Shown: positions 1 through 13,399 of the stretch, piece by piece
Numbering within the stretch: the stretch's first letter is position 1
Layout of the letters: every line of letters begins with the position of its first letter
Assembly (NCBI GenBank): GCA_023055425.1
Contig: JALGPY010000005.1
Coordinates: forward strand, 79,029,495 to 79,093,494
DNA length: 64,000 nt
Direction of reading: 5' to 3'
Source: Linanthus parryae
Taxonomy: Eukaryota > Streptophyta > Magnoliopsida > Ericales > Polemoniaceae
The notes under the pieces: model-generated
Databases searched by the model: none
What the model was told of the DNA's origin: nothing
The model's input: the letters and a program-made list of their open reading frames with translations, nothing else
Position numbers and translations under genes: made by a program

Positions 1-879
1 GGCCTAAAATAATTGTGCCTTACTCTTATACCAGCTGGTGGTTATTCCTAACGTATCTAATTACAGCTTCAACTAGTTGATACAATAAGACTCTCTGTTG
101 TTCCTCTTGAAAAACTCAACGAAAACATATTATAGAATATATAGAATTATAACGAATAAGCAGATTAAGAACAAGTAGAAACACACTATTAAGACTATGA
201 AGCTGGAAAGCTTGAAAGTGTTCTTCTGAGTCTGGAATGGATTGAAAGATGAGTTGATATGCTTCATTGTTTCTCTCTCAATCTGAATGTATCTTTGTGG
301 CTTTGTATCTCAGTGTTGTTTCTTTCTCTGCAGTCAGTCTCTTTTTGAATTTAAAGTGTTGCATCGAAGGTTACCAAATTGTTGTAACAAAATCCCTAAA
401 AAATCTCAACAGATTCTGGACTCTACAACATCACTTTCCGAGTGGATATGAGCTTGATTTTCTCCACTTATTGTGATCACAATATGCATCTGCAACCGTG
501 AGACAAATTTAGAACAATTCCCATAAATATAGCATATCACTAGTGTCCTGTCTGGGACTCTTGTATTTAGAACCTCGGGCTAAGAACTATGAGTACTTTC
601 AAAGCTTTGAAAAGTTTTTCAATCTTTGAACCTGCAAGACCAAGTTAAAACAGAATCCTGCTAATATTAAGCATGTTCAGAACATGAAAACTGTTTGGTT
701 ATCCTGCATTCAGAAAAGAAAATATCCTACAAAACAGAACTTAAGCAAATATCCGGCAAAACAGAACTTAAGAAAACACATATAATTTGTCTTTCATCAC
801 ACACAAAAGTACAGTTCAAGACCTAGGAGACAAAATCCCGCTTAGTTCAACACTCTTTGAAACATGAGTTGAGTTAACA
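1..879 (-). repeat. 3' LTR of the minus-strand Sirevirus-like element (partial)
   Basis: On the minus strand the LTR begins TGTTAACTCAACTC at 879, directly after the polypurine tract. It aligns with the 5' LTR (6471-7703) throughout the 879 bases present. By comparison about 350 bp lie beyond the window start. It contains the palindromic 16-mer TTTCAAAGCTTTGAAA at 597-612. Confidence 0.85.
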
Positions 880-889
880 ATCTCCCCCT
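880..889 (-). other. Polypurine tract of the minus-strand Sirevirus-like element
   Basis: The minus strand reads AGGGGGAGAT immediately before the LTR start TGTTAAC. It primes plus-strand DNA synthesis in LTR retrotransposons. Position and composition both fit. Confidence 0.75.
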
Positions 890-1117
890 TGATGAAAGAC
901 AAAATAATTTATCTCTTAGACAGTTCAAAGTCACTAGAAATATAGCAGATACAGTCATGTGATATCAAAATTAAACAGTAGGAAAAAATACCAAACAGTA
1001 GAACTCAATACCAAAAAAAAATTATAAACTCAAAATACAATATCCCAAGAAAAAACAAACACATCCATCCACCTTAGCCAACATACCACATCAGCCAGCC
1101 GCATCACATCACAGTCA

Positions 1118-1193
1118 TTACAGTCTAACTTTCTCCTCATTTTTTACTTTCATCAAAAGAGGTAGAAAAAAAATGTTGGATCTTAGTTCAAAA

Positions 1194-1244
<51 letters not shown>

Positions 1245-2110
1245 GAAAGAAAATTGATTTTGAAAAAGAAAATCTCCAATGCTTTGAAAAGTTCAGAAAG
1301 AAAAGGAAATAGTTCAAGGGTTTGAAGTCTGATCACCATCATCTGTCTCAAACCCTTCAGTATCTTCTTTAGCATCATCTCCTTCAGCATCCTATGCCTT
1401 ATCTTGATCACCTTCCTAATCTAATGCTTTTCCTTATATTGAAGCCACTTCTTCTTTTTATTTCTCAATCTGTTCTTGTTCAGCATCCACCTCAGCACCT
1501 TCATCTTCTTCCTCAAACAGTTCTTCAGAAGAAATAATCTCTGGAATAACTTTCTTTTTCTGTGTGTGTGTTTTTTTTTCCTCAGAACATCCCCAATAAG
1601 GAGATCTGAGTTAATTATTCCTTCCTTCCCTGTTCCCTTAGCTCCAACTTCTTCTTCTTCTGTAGAATACTCATCAAAGAGTTCTATGGTAGAATCAAAC
1701 CCTTTTGAACCTGTGCAGTCTGTTCTTGCACATCCATTAAATTCAAAGTATTGAAAACTTTAGATATCTTGTCATTCAAAGAGGAAACCAGGTACTTCAT
1801 TTTCTTGAAATTTAATACATAGCTCAAATTGACCCACTTTCAGTTCATCTAGTTCATTCTCAATAACATTCAACTTCTCAAGCACTTGAGATTGATCTGA
1901 AGAGGTAGAAGGAAAAACTTAAGGTGTGGTTAAGGATTTTGGCTCAGATTACTTCTTGGATTTCAGCTCACTCTTAGAAAGGTCTGAAAAAAACTTTCAT
2001 TCTCCCTCAGCAGTCTGCACAATTCCACTCCTTTGAAAAGAGGATTCGTTCACCATTCGAAAACTCGCAGAAATCTTCTCTTCATTACCAACAGAAAAAT
2101 CAAAGTGTTT
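1118..2110 (-). pseudogene. Remnant of the extra ORF downstream of pol
   Basis: This region is homologous to the 3' part of the extra ORF of the plus-strand element at 15402-17915. For example the stretch around 1800-1880 (minus) matches 16620-16700 and encodes a related 'LENDMDELK'-type segment. It is broken by stops in every frame. It joins directly to an RT N-terminal fragment at about 2130, so the rest of RT, RNase H and the first half of the extra ORF are deleted. Function is not known. In Sireviruses such ORFs have been called env-like, but nothing here shows a membrane protein. Confidence 0.5.
1197..1242. repeat. A46 homopolymer run
   Basis: An uninterrupted run of 46 A on the plus strand (T on the element's coding strand) lies between the extra-ORF remnant and the polypurine tract. 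The length may be unreliable in an assembly. Confidence 0.9.
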
Positions 2111-2129
2111 GAAGAAAAGAGGTAAGATA

Positions 2130-3984
2130 TTGGCATATGGTAGCTTGTTTCTGAATACCCACCAGGTTCCAATCACAGACTGGTTCTTGGGAGCTGGAAC
2201 CAAATTCCACACTTTGTTCCTCTTAAACTCATTCAACTCACTTTACATAGAAATAATCCAGTTTGCTTCTTGTAATGCCTCTTTCACATTTTTTGGTTCT
2301 ACAAGAGAAACAAATGCATTAAAGCACACAAATTATTTAATTGAGATCTAGTCTGTGTACTAGTAGTTGGATCAAAAATTATGTTATCCACTGCATGGGA
2401 TGATGAAGATGTAAAAAAAATCCTTTGAGTCCATGGTTATGGCTCTCCAAGTAGCTTTTTAGGCCTTGAGAAGATGATGCAGTGGGTGATCCACTATGTA
2501 TTCCTTGAGATCCTATTTCAAGGCTTTGAGGACCCTTTTCAAGTCTTTGAAAATCTTTTCCGTGATCTTGCAAGCCAGTCTTACTACCATTGTTTGTATC
2601 AGCTTCATCATCTGAGTCATGCTTGTTCAAATTCAAGTCTCTTCATCCTTGAATTTTATAGATGGCAATTCTCTAACTAAGTATTTAGAAACTATTATAT
2701 TCAGGGTGTGTATTCTAATATACCCAAGCTTCATGTTCCAAAGCTTTGAATCCTCTTTTAAATATTTGAGGCACTTCAGACTTTCTCCTGCAACAGGTTA
2801 GTGTTCAAAGAATATACATTGCTTGTCCTAGGAGCTGTGAGGATGCAATCATCATATTTTTATCTTGGACCACCATTTCTCACAAATTTTACCTTGTTGT
2901 CGTTGTCACAAATTTGAGAAATACTAAGCAAATTAAACTTAAAACCATCAACTAAATAGAACATGCAGGATTACCGCCAAATTTACCAATGCCAAAAATA
3001 TTGCACTTCAATTTGTCACCATCTGTGATTGTTCCTCGGGATTGCTCTTCTAGTTCAGAAAATAGAGAACTCTTACCACTCATGTGTCTGGGACAACCAC
3101 TGTCCATAATCCACTTCCGATCCTTATTCTTGGTGACAACCTGCATATACCAATCACAGCTTTTAGACCTGGTATTATATTTGGAATCATACTCATGAAC
3201 AACCATGTTAGGAGGTCTGGTCCCTTTTGTAACCCAAATTTGCCTTACATGTCACTTAAAATGAAACGGAAAAGTGTTCCTCATGATGTGAGATTCCGCT
3301 CTTCTAAAGAAATAGGTCAATTTAACATGACTAAGTCTGCCAAAATAAAAGCACTTAGGAGAATTTTTATTACTAGCTTTCACAAGATTGGTATTGTTCT
3401 TTCTAGGAAAATTTGGATTGTATCCAATATCATATTTGTGAACTGAGTGTAAACTTACTCCAACCATCAAGTTAATTTTATGTTCTAAGCTAGCAAATTT
3501 CGTCAAGACTCTCTTAGAATCTTCAATTTTTCAGTCAGTATGATCTTATGTTCCTCTAATTCATCATACTGATTTTTTAGAGCACAAAGTTGTCATTTAA
3601 AAAGGAGTTTTCTTACAAATTATGTGACCTGAGTTTTCAAGGATTTGAAAGTAGTTTTCAAGGCTTTGAAATCCTTGTCAGACTTTTCCTGAGAAACTTC
3701 AAGAGTTTTGTTTTGCCAAACCAAATCCAAATTTTCTTTTGCTTGCTCCAAAACCTTTACCTTCAAAGATTTTATCTCATTTATGTAACTTTCTTCATTC
3801 ATGACCATGTTTTTCAAGATCTCGAACATACATTAGTAGAACTAGACATTAAGTTTTTACCATTACCTCAATGTGTTTTTCTGAGCTTTCCTTCTCATCA
3901 TGCTCAGCCATAAGATACAAGTTAGCTTGGCCCTCTTCTGAATCTGAGTCACTTATGGATTCAGAATCACTTCGGGAAGCAACC
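2130..3984 (-). pseudogene. Copia pol remnant: coiled-coil linker, protease motif, pre-integrase region, RT start
   Basis: On the minus strand a coiled-coil segment (3829-3506) is followed by a zinc-knuckle-like patch. Next comes WIMDSGCPRHMSG (about 3110-3070), the aspartic-protease active-site region of copia polyproteins, with the catalytic D-S-G kept. A pre-integrase segment (about 2945-2640) follows. The integrase core seen in the sister element at 12400-13050 is absent; sequence jumps to the acidic hinge (2640-2379) and then to the RT start (2236-2130, NKVWNLVPAPKNQSVIGTWW). Frames change several times. Repeated FQGFE/FKALK peptides come from the palindromic motif. The gene is non-functional. 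Confidence 0.7.
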
Positions 3985-4761
3985 ATGACTTTCTTTCTTT
4001 TTTCATTGTCGTTTTTTGGATAATGCTTGTTCTTCTTCTGAGGACAATCCCTGACTAAATGATCGCATCACCACATTCAAAGCAGTTTAGTCCTTTAGAT
4101 TTATTTGAATGGGATGAGTACTTACCTTTGTATTCCTTGCTACTTTGATGATCTAGATATGTATCTGTTATAGTCCTTGTTTCCAAAGTTTTTCTTCATC
4201 TTGAGAATCCTGTTCAAGGCTTTGGATATCAGTGCAAAAGGATTTTCATCATCTTCCTCCTTTTCAAGGCTTTGAATCTGCTCACTCTTTGGCTTTGAGT
4301 GCCAGATTCTTGACACCTTCAGAGAGTTCTCCATCTACTTCATTCATGGAGTGGGGAGCTTTCTCTGCGATTCATCCAGTTGAAGAGTACATAGATCTTG
4401 AGCCTATTCAATTATTGTTGTCTTTGGTTCCCATTTTACTTTTGGAAGACTTCTAAGTATCTTCCTAACTTTGTCTTCATTTGATAATGATTTTCCCAAA
4501 GACTCTAGGTTGTTAATTATTTTAGTGAACCTCTTGAACATGTCCTTGACTGACTCATCTGCATTCCTCTTGAATAACTCATATGCATCAGAAAGATATT
4601 AATCATAGTCAGCTTGACTTGGTTGGTTCCTTCAAATGTCACCACAAATTTGTCCCATATCTCCTTAGCAATCGTGCAAGTGGATATCTTGTTAAACTCA
4701 TCTGCATTCAAAGAATAATACAGTAAGTTCATAGCTCAATAATTTTTAGAGACCTTTTCTA

Positions 4762-4851
4762 ATTGGGTAAAAGACAAAAACCACCCCTCGAATTTGTGTA
4801 AATGACAAAAACATCCCTAGTCTTTGGGGAATGACAAAAACCACCCCTGTC
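4762..4851 (+). repeat. Left terminal inverted repeat of the nested DNA transposon
   Basis: Its reverse complement matches 6103-6192 with three mismatches. It contains three copies of a GACAAAAACCACCCC-like word. A further copy of the word follows at 4854-4870. Confidence 0.85.
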
Positions 4852-5379
4852 GAGACAAAAACCACCCCTGCTAGTGGATGGACGTTAGACGAAAAGCACC
4901 CTTTTGTTACAATCAGTAATTATGGGGGTGCAATATGTCTTTTTCATGACCATTTTGCCCCTACTTGTATATTTGTGTTCACTATGTTCATGATGTTCTT
5001 CTTCCCCACCACCTCAACCACCAACACACCACCAGCAACACCAAGAAACCCATAAAAGCTAACATAATTTTTCATTTCCTCAACAAAAAATTTATTTTCC
5101 CGTTCACTCAATTTTCTTTTCTTGATATAAGGCAGCCTCCGAACACACAGGGGAGAAGGTAAGAAAAAAAAATTTTGAGGAAAAAATCAGAGAATTGAGG
5201 GAGAAGAAGCAAAATTCTATTACTCGATGAATGCCCTGTTTACAGTAGAGTTCAAGCATAAATATGGTCGAATAACATAAATTACAGATAAGTCATTCAT
5301 GAGTAGAAAAATACCCAATTTCAACACTTCCAATTTCTCGAATTGAAGGCAAGTGAAATCAGGACCAAATCCTCAAAAC

Positions 5380-5998
5380 GATCAGGACCACCGCCGGCGC
5401 CGAATCCCCTAACCATCCTGCCTTCACTTCAATCACCCATAAACCCAGCAACCTTTCACCACCACTGACCCAATAATGAAAAATGCTGCTTCTGCTTATC
5501 TTTTGCCAAATTTTCACAATATCAAGATCCCTCTCTGTAAAGGAGGGAGCTTTGGCAATTATTCGCATCTGGGTAGTGACAAAACAACGCCGGAAATTCA
5601 GATCTCCACCACCATCTTCACCCTCTGCACTTCCAGCAACAGCAACACCACCCGTTGTCCGATCTCTCAGGGTCCGTTCAGGGGTCCAATCCCCGGCCCA
5701 CCCGGATTCGCCGTCGCCGGCGGCGCCGGAGCAAGTGGGTCGTCTTCTCTCTCGCCGTCCTCTAGTGGGTCGGCTTCCGCTTCGACGTCCTCTGTCGCGA
5801 ACAACCAACCGGCGCCACATCTCGTCGACGCCTCTCTCGCGATCGCCACCAGATCCGACGCTACGGCCGATCTCTCGAAGAAGGGGGAGGAGAAGAGGTC
5901 GAAGAAGGGGAAGGTTATGGGTCGGTGAAGAGAAGGACGGGGAAGGAGAGAGAGAGAGAGGGTGGGTAGAGAGGGAGGCGCTTAGGGTTAAAAACTGA
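5380..5998. other. GC-rich core of the DNA transposon, possible captured gene fragment
   Basis: This stretch is sharply richer in G+C than anything nearby (CGCCGGCGGCGCCGG-type words at 5710-5730). Overlapping ORFs on both strands reach 150-171 codons (5476-5928 and 5483-5998 plus; 5359-5820 minus). They are mostly Ser/Pro/Arg-rich low complexity, as expected when high-GC DNA is read in any frame. I recognise no domain. Capture of a host 5' exon by a Mutator-like element is a reasonable inference; no specific protein is supported. Confidence 0.35.
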
Positions 5999-6102
5999 GG
6001 AAGAAGAAGAAAAAATGAATTTATAGTGTGACATGTTTTTTCAAAACGAGGGTAAATATGTCTTTTTAACCATCTGTTAGTCTGCCGTTAGTCAGTAACT
6101 CT

Positions 6103-6192
6103 GACAGGAGTGGTTTTTGTCATTCCCCAAAGACTAGGGATGTTTTTGTCATTTACCCAAATTCAAGGGGTGGTTTTTGTCTTTTACCCAAT
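6103..6192 (-). repeat. Right terminal inverted repeat of the nested DNA transposon
   Basis: It is the inverted partner of 4762-4851 and ends CTTTTACCCAAT at 6192, where similarity of the flanks to copia gag resumes. Confidence 0.85.
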
Positions 6193-6450
6193 ATAGTAGC
6201 AGAAAGAGAATCTTCAAATTTGAGGGTTTTAATCCCCTCTCTTTCTGTATAGAAGATATGATGTCCATTCTGAATGATAGACCACAGCTCCATGACTTGA
6301 TCAATGATGAACATCTTCATCAGAGATCTACAGTGCATAAAGTTATCTCCACAAAATAGAAGAGGTTTTTTTGTTGCTCTTCCCTGTGAGAAACCACCTT
6401 CACCTACATTACTCGTAATCACAAGATTGTTAGATCGAAACAGTGATATA

Positions 6451-6463
6451 GGCTCTGATACCA
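6451..6463 (-). other. Primer binding site (initiator tRNA-Met type)
   Basis: The minus strand reads TGGTATCAGAGCC, the usual plant copia primer site complementary to the 3' end of initiator tRNA-Met. It lies 7 bases inside the 5' LTR end at 6471. Confidence 0.85.
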
Positions 6464-6470
6464 ATTTAAG

Positions 6471-7703
6471 TGTGTAAGTAAGTACTAAGAAATGATCAAA
6501 TATACTATATAAGGAGGTTTGAATAGAGTATGGCGACTTTTACTAAAACGGTGGTTTTAAAAATAAGCTAAGATTTAAGAAAATTCAAAGCTTTGAAACC
6601 AGTTTCAAAACTTTGAACTGAAACTGACAGTAGAAATCATTAGAAAATTTTCAAGGCTTTGAAAAGCCTTTCAAAGATTTGAAAATTTCTTGTGTTGAAA
6701 CAGTTTGCAAGCAAGAAAAGTATTGAAAAGTAAAGATCAAGACACAAGTATTTGTTACGAAGTTTCCCCTCCAAAAGGCCAACTCTCAGCCCGAGAGATC
6801 TTATCCCTCTGGGATTTCAACAACTTCTTATGTATCACTAGTTAAGCCCTAGATCTCAGCCCTAGTTACAGCTTCAACTAATTGATTAAATAAGATTCTC
6901 TGTTGTTCCTCTTGAACAACTCAACGAGATCAGATTATAGAATATATAGAATTCTAATGAATAAGCATTAAGCACAAGTAGAAGAACACTATGAAGACTA
7001 TGAAGCTGGAAAGCTTGGAAGTGTTCTTCTAAGTCTGGAATGGATTCAATGATGAGTTGATCTGCTTCCTTTTTGCTCTTTCAATCCGAAAATATCTTTG
7101 TGTCTTTGTATCCCAGTGTTGTTTCTTTCTCTACAGTCAGTCTCTTTTTGAATTTAAAGTGTTGCTGCAAAGGTTACCAAAATTGTTGCAACAAGAAACC
7201 CTAAAAATACTCAACAGATTTTGGACTCTTCAACAGCTCTTTTTCAATGGACATCAGCTTGATTTTCTCTACTAATTGTCATTACAAACTGCATCTGCAA
7301 CCTTGTGAAAAATTTACAACAATTCCCATAAAAATGGAAAAGCCCTAGTTTCCTGTTTGGCATACGGGTATTCAGAACCTCAGGCTAATAACTTTGAGTA
7401 CTTTCAAAGCTTTGGAAATATTTTCAAAGCTTTGAACCTGCAAGACCAAGTTAGCAGAATCCTGCTAACATTAAGCATGTTCAGAACATGAATACTGTTT
7501 GGTTATCCTGCATTCAGATAGTTAAGAAAATCTCCTGCAAAACATAACTTAAGCAAACACAGATAAATTGTCTTTCTTCACACACAAAAGTACAGTTCAA
7601 TACCTAGGAGACAAACTCTTCCTTTGTTCAACACTTTTCCTCTGAGGATTTTTCAACGCTTTGAAACCAGTTTCAAGGCTTTGAAACAAGAGTTGAGTTA
7701 ACA
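6471..7703 (-). repeat. 5' LTR of the minus-strand Sirevirus-like element
   Basis: On the minus strand it runs from TGTTAACTCAACTC (7703) to ACTTACACA (6471), about 1233 bp. It matches the partial 3' LTR at 1-879. It carries palindromic-motif clusters near its start (7652-7690), in the middle (7404-7440) and near its end (6583-6687). The end resembles the end of the LTR at 17973-18952 (ACTCTATTCAA followed by a C-rich word), although the rest of that LTR differs. Confidence 0.85.
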
Positions 7704-9639
<1,936 letters not shown>

Positions 9640-9952
9640 TGTTGTAAGTTCAGCTTGTTTCAAAGGCTTGAAACAGCAGCATTGTTTCAATGCCTTGATA
9701 CAGCTTTTAACCATTTGAAAACATGCTGCAGTGTATGGCTTGAACTTAGGGGGAGCTTTGCATTCCAATCTGACCCCTAATCTCCTATACTTGATTATAT
9801 GATGAAAGACAAACCATTTTGATACTCTAAAGTGTTGTTAATCTCTCTATTTGACTTAGTTTTTGCAGGGTTAATTAGTTACCAATTTTGCATGAACCAT
9901 TTCCTACTATGTGTGTTTGGAGAAAAAAAATAGATTTAACCATCTTGTGATC

Positions 9953-11010
9953 ATGAGTACTGTAGGTGATGGTGGTTTCTCTCAAGAAAGAGTTGTTAAC
10001 AGACATCCCTTATTATGTGGTGACAACTTTGTGTACTGGAAAGCCTTGATGAAATTGTTTATCATTTATCAAGATATAGAGTTGTGGAATATCATACAGA
10101 ATGGTCCTCATACATTCTACACAGAGAAAAATGGGATTAGAACTCCCTAAACTGAGGATTCACTTTCTTCTTCTGAATTACAACATTCTAGGAATTATAG
10201 AGTTATGAATCTCTTATATTGTTCTTTGAGTGTAGATGAATTCAATGGGATTTTATGATGCAAGACTACTAAGGAAATTCAGGACAAACTAGTGGTAACC
10301 TTAGACAGAACCAGCCAATTCAAGCAGACAAATATCAACATATTTCTTAGATAGAATGAACTGTTTAAGAAGGAATGGAAATGAATCCATCAAATACATG
10401 TTCAAAAGGTTCATTGACATTGTCAACAATCTGGATTCCTTGAAATGAGGAGAAAGTTAGAAAGATCTTGAGAATTCTTCCCAAATCCAAATGGGAACCA
10501 AAACCACTTCCATAGAAGAATCTCAAGCTTTATCATCTCTTCAACTTGATGAATTGCAGGGAAAGCTGCTTACACATGAGATCTCCATGAATGAAGTTGA
10601 TGGAGAATTGCCGGAAAGTGTCAAGAACTTAGCCCTCAAGGCTAAAGAGAGTGAACCTTATCAAAGCCTTGAAAAAGAAGAAGATGATGATGAAGATCCC
10701 GTGCTCTCATTTCCCATGCCTTGACCAGAATTCTCAAGATGAAAAAGAACTTTGGGAACAAATACTACAACAGGGATAAACACAAATCATCCAGTAGTAG
10801 AGACTACAAAGGTAAATCATCTTCGCATGGTAATAAGCCTAAAGTAATGAATTTCTTTGTGTGTGGTGATGCAGGACACTTGATTAGAGATTGTCCACAC
10901 AAGAAAAGCAAACACTTTCAGAAGAAAGACCATGACAGAAGAAAGAAGGCTATGATAGCTTCTTAGAGTGACTTTGAAACCTCTAGTGATTCTTAATCTG
11001 AATAAGAACA
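9953..11010 (+). pseudogene. Copia gag (degenerate)
   Basis: The chosen start is the ATG at 9953, homologous to the mutated start of the sister element. The N-terminus has LCGDNFVYWKALMKLFI, the standard copia gag opening, followed by NLLYCSLSVDEFN and KEIQDKLVVTL (UBN2-type gag core). The reading frame is broken by stops at about 10148 and 10256 and further on. A CCHC zinc knuckle follows at 10852-10893, reading FFVCGDAGHLIRDC: the first Cys is replaced by Phe, so RNA binding would be impaired. A Ser/Asp/Glu-rich tail comes next. Not functional. Confidence 0.75.
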
Positions 11011-11099
11011 TGCCAACCTATGCCTTATGGCCAAGCATGATGAAAGTTCTGAAAACAACATTGAGAAAATGGTAAACTATTTGATTTCAAAACCAACAT

Positions 11100-11742
11100 A
11101 TGTCCTCCCTGATTATCTTAGAACGATGCTTTTAAATGAAGAGGGCCATCTGAAAGAAAGTTGAAGGAAAAGGTTCATGAGCAAGAAAAAAAGAATTTGC
11201 ATCTTGTTTGTCTAAATCAGAATTCTGAAATTTATCAGAAGAAATCGGACAGAGATTTCAAAGCCTTGGAAACCAGTTTCAAGGCCTTGAAAACTCAATT
11301 CAAGGAAGTAGTCACTGAGAACTCTCTTTTGAGTTACAGTACTGTTGATCTAAGACATGAGGTTGATGAATTGGAGAAACAAAGGACTACTCTAGCTGAG
11401 AAACTAAAAGACTCTAAGATTGTTATGACCAAACTTGCTGGCTCAGAACACAATTTAAAGCTGATTCTTGGGAGAAGCTTAAATTTTGTTCACAAAACTG
11501 GTATTGGCTACAATCCCAATTTTCCCAGATAAAGCAACACCATATTTGTGAAGGCAAGTAGCAGAACTTCTCATAAGTGTCGTTACTGCAACAAAATTGG
11601 ACATGTCAAGATGACTTGTACCTTTAAGAGAAGAGACTCTCACATAATGAGGAACACTTTTCCAGTTCAACTCAAGGGACAAGTTAAATATATTTGGATT
11701 CCTAAGGGGGTTAGACAACCTAACATGGTTGACCCTGAATAG
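11100..11742 (+). pseudogene. Gag-pol linker with coiled coil and second zinc knuckle
   Basis: The ORF at 11161-11532 is a Lys/Glu/Leu-rich heptad-like segment of about 120 residues containing FKALETSFKALKTQFKE, whose repeats are encoded by the palindromic DNA motif. A stop at 11530 precedes HKCRYCNKIGHVKMTC (11570-11620), a CX2CX4HX4C zinc knuckle with all four ligands intact. The same arrangement is found in the minus-strand sister element. The role of the linker is unknown. Confidence 0.65.
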
Positions 11743-11819
11743 GAATCTAAATTTCACACTTGGTCTAACAGCTGGGTAAGGAAGTGAATGGTGTTTAGGC
11801 TGTCACCAAGAGCAAAGAA

Positions 11820-13052
11820 AAGAAATTGATCATGGATAGTGATTTCTCCAAACACATGAGTGGGAAGAGTTCTTTTTTTTTGAATTGAAGAAACATGCAG
11901 GAGGAACAATCACACTTGGTGACAAAGGCAAATGAAACATTATTGGTATTGGAAATGTTGGTAACATTTATGAAAATTCTTTCTCAGATGTATATCTAGT
12001 AGACGGTATTAAGTTCAATTTGCTAAGTGTATCACAGTTATGTGACAAAGGTAATAAATTCATCTTTGACAATGAGAATTGTATTGTGCAAGATGAAAAT
12101 CATGAAATTGCTTTCTCACTGCTCCCAGATCAAATAATTTTTATTTTCTTAGTACTAAAAAATTTGCAGGAAAAGTCCAACGTGCCTCAAGGCCTTGAAA
12201 TAGGATTCAAAGCTTTAGCACAGAAAGCTTCGACACGTTAGATTGCACACTTTGAACAAATTATTTTCTAAATAAATGGTAAGAGATCTGCCTTCTACCA
12301 AGTTCAAGGATGAAGAGATATGCAAAGTTTGTGCTCAAGGTAAACAGACAAGATGTTCATTCAAGCCAAAGAACTTTGTAAGTACTGCTAGACCCATTGA
12401 ATTACTTCATATGGATTTATGTGGTCCTATGAGAACTTCAACTCCATAGGATAAGTAGTATATTCTAGTTATTGTAGATGATTTCTATAGATTTACTTGA
12501 GTAATGTTTCTTAGAGATAAATCTGAAGCTCTAACTGAATTTTCAAAACTTTGTAAAGAGCTTCAAACTTTGAAAAACCTGCCTAATACCTCTATTAGAA
12601 GTGATAATGACAGAGAATTTGATCAACTTGAGTTTTATTTATTTTGTGCTAAGCACGACATCTATCAAAACTTTTCTGATCCGATAACTCCTCTACATAA
12701 TGGTGTTGTTGAAAGAAATAACGGGACTCTTGAAGACATGTCAAGGACAATACTTCTAGAGAAAAAGTTGCCAAAATCATATTGGGAAAATCTGTAAACA
12801 CTGCCAACTATATACTTAACAGGTGTTTGCTCAGGCCTATCTTGAAGAAGACCCCTTATGAAATTTTCAAAGGAAGAAAGCCAAACATCTCTTATTTCAA
12901 ACCTTTTTGGCTGCACTTATTTTGTTCACAACAATGGTAAGGACAGTCTTGGTAATTTTGATGCCAAAAGTGATGAAGGTATATTTCTTGGTTATTCACT
13001 GACTAGCAAAGCTTATAGATTTTATAATAAAAGTACCAAGCTTGTTGAATAA
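11820..13052 (+). pseudogene. Copia protease motif, pre-integrase and integrase (degenerate)
   Basis: LIMDSDFSKHMSG (about 11830) is the protease active-site region, with the expected Gly and Cys after Asp-Ser changed to Asp and Phe, so catalysis should be lost. A pre-integrase segment (12000-12300) follows. The integrase core reads HMDLCGPM at about 12410, a segment ending NTSIRSDNDREF near 12620, then PLHNGVVERNN near 12700 (ORF 12504-12797). The C-terminal part (12858-13052) has FGCTYFVHNN and DEGIFLGYS, typical of the region after the core. Integrase inserts cDNA into nuclear DNA. Several stops and a frameshift near 12797 inactivate it. Confidence 0.75.
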
Positions 13053-13399
13053 AGCACACATGTCATTTTTGATGAAAGCTATGATGGTTCTTTGAGTGAA
13101 AGTTTTGAAGACTTGAATTTGAACAAGCATGAGTCCGAGAATGAAGAAGAGACTTCAAAAGGTTCCAAGAAAAACTTGCAGGAAAACAGAATAAATTTTC
13201 AAGGCCTTGAAAGTGGGTCTCAAAGCCTTGAAAAAGAGCATCAAGAGAATCAGAGTTGACAAGTCACTTCCTCAAATCCTCAAAGACTTGAAAAGCTTCC
13301 TGGAGAACCTCAACCATGGACACCAAGGAAGAGATTCCGATATCTTTCATATCATCCAATTGATAACATTATATTTGATCCATATACCGGTACACAGAC

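Larger units (their letters stand above)
4762..6192. mobile_element. Long-TIR DNA transposon without a recognisable transposase (Mutator-like, possibly gene-capturing)
   Basis: The ends are 90-bp inverted repeats (4762-4851 and 6103-6192) with 87 of 90 matching bases, beginning ATTGGGTAAAAGACAAAAAC. The element interrupts gag of the surrounding Copia at a point where the sister element is continuous. The interior has AT-rich flanks and a GC-rich core at about 5380-5960. No transposase-like ORF is visible. TIRs of this length suggest a non-autonomous Mutator-like element. No clean 9-bp target-site duplication is visible (flanks CTTTTCTA and ATAGTAGC), so the superfamily is uncertain. Confidence 0.75.
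3985..6416 (-). pseudogene. Copia gag remnant, split by a DNA transposon
   Basis: The N-terminus (minus, from 6416) matches the gag start of the sister element at 9953, but the expected ATG is ACG (plus CGT at 6414-6416). A LFCGDNF...SLMKMFI...ELW segment is the N-terminal motif of copia gag. Coding similarity stops at 6193 and resumes at 4761 with MNLLYYSLNADEFNK, so the 4762-6192 insertion is exact. A degenerate CCHC zinc knuckle (FECGDA...RDCP, about 4085-4040) precedes an Asp/Ser-rich tail. Stops and frameshifts are present. Gag would form the virus-like particle in the cytoplasm. Confidence 0.7.
1..7703 (-). mobile_element. Sirevirus-like Ty1/copia retrotransposon, minus strand, degenerate, cut by the window start
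   Basis: The two ends carry directly repeated sequence: 62-879 matches 6866-7703 in order, including shared stretches around TATAGAATATATAGAAT and the text at 180-245 versus 6995-7040. This defines LTRs. Read on the minus strand the order is 5' LTR, primer site, gag, zinc knuckle, coiled-coil linker, protease-like motif, RT fragment, extra ORF, polypurine tract, 3' LTR. The integrase core and most of RT and RNase H are missing. A DNA transposon sits in gag. The extra coding region after pol and the long LTRs (about 1.2 kb) suggest the Sirevirus lineage; the lineage call is inference. The 3' LTR runs off the window, so the target-site duplication cannot be checked. Confidence 0.85.

Noticed and set aside
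5359..5998. 150-171-codon ORFs on both strands in the GC-rich core
   Set aside because: High GC content leaves several frames open at once; the products are low-complexity Ser/Pro/Arg sequence without a domain.
11479..11757. Minus-strand ORF opposite the gag-pol linker
   Set aside because: It is a shadow of the plus-strand zinc-knuckle coding region.
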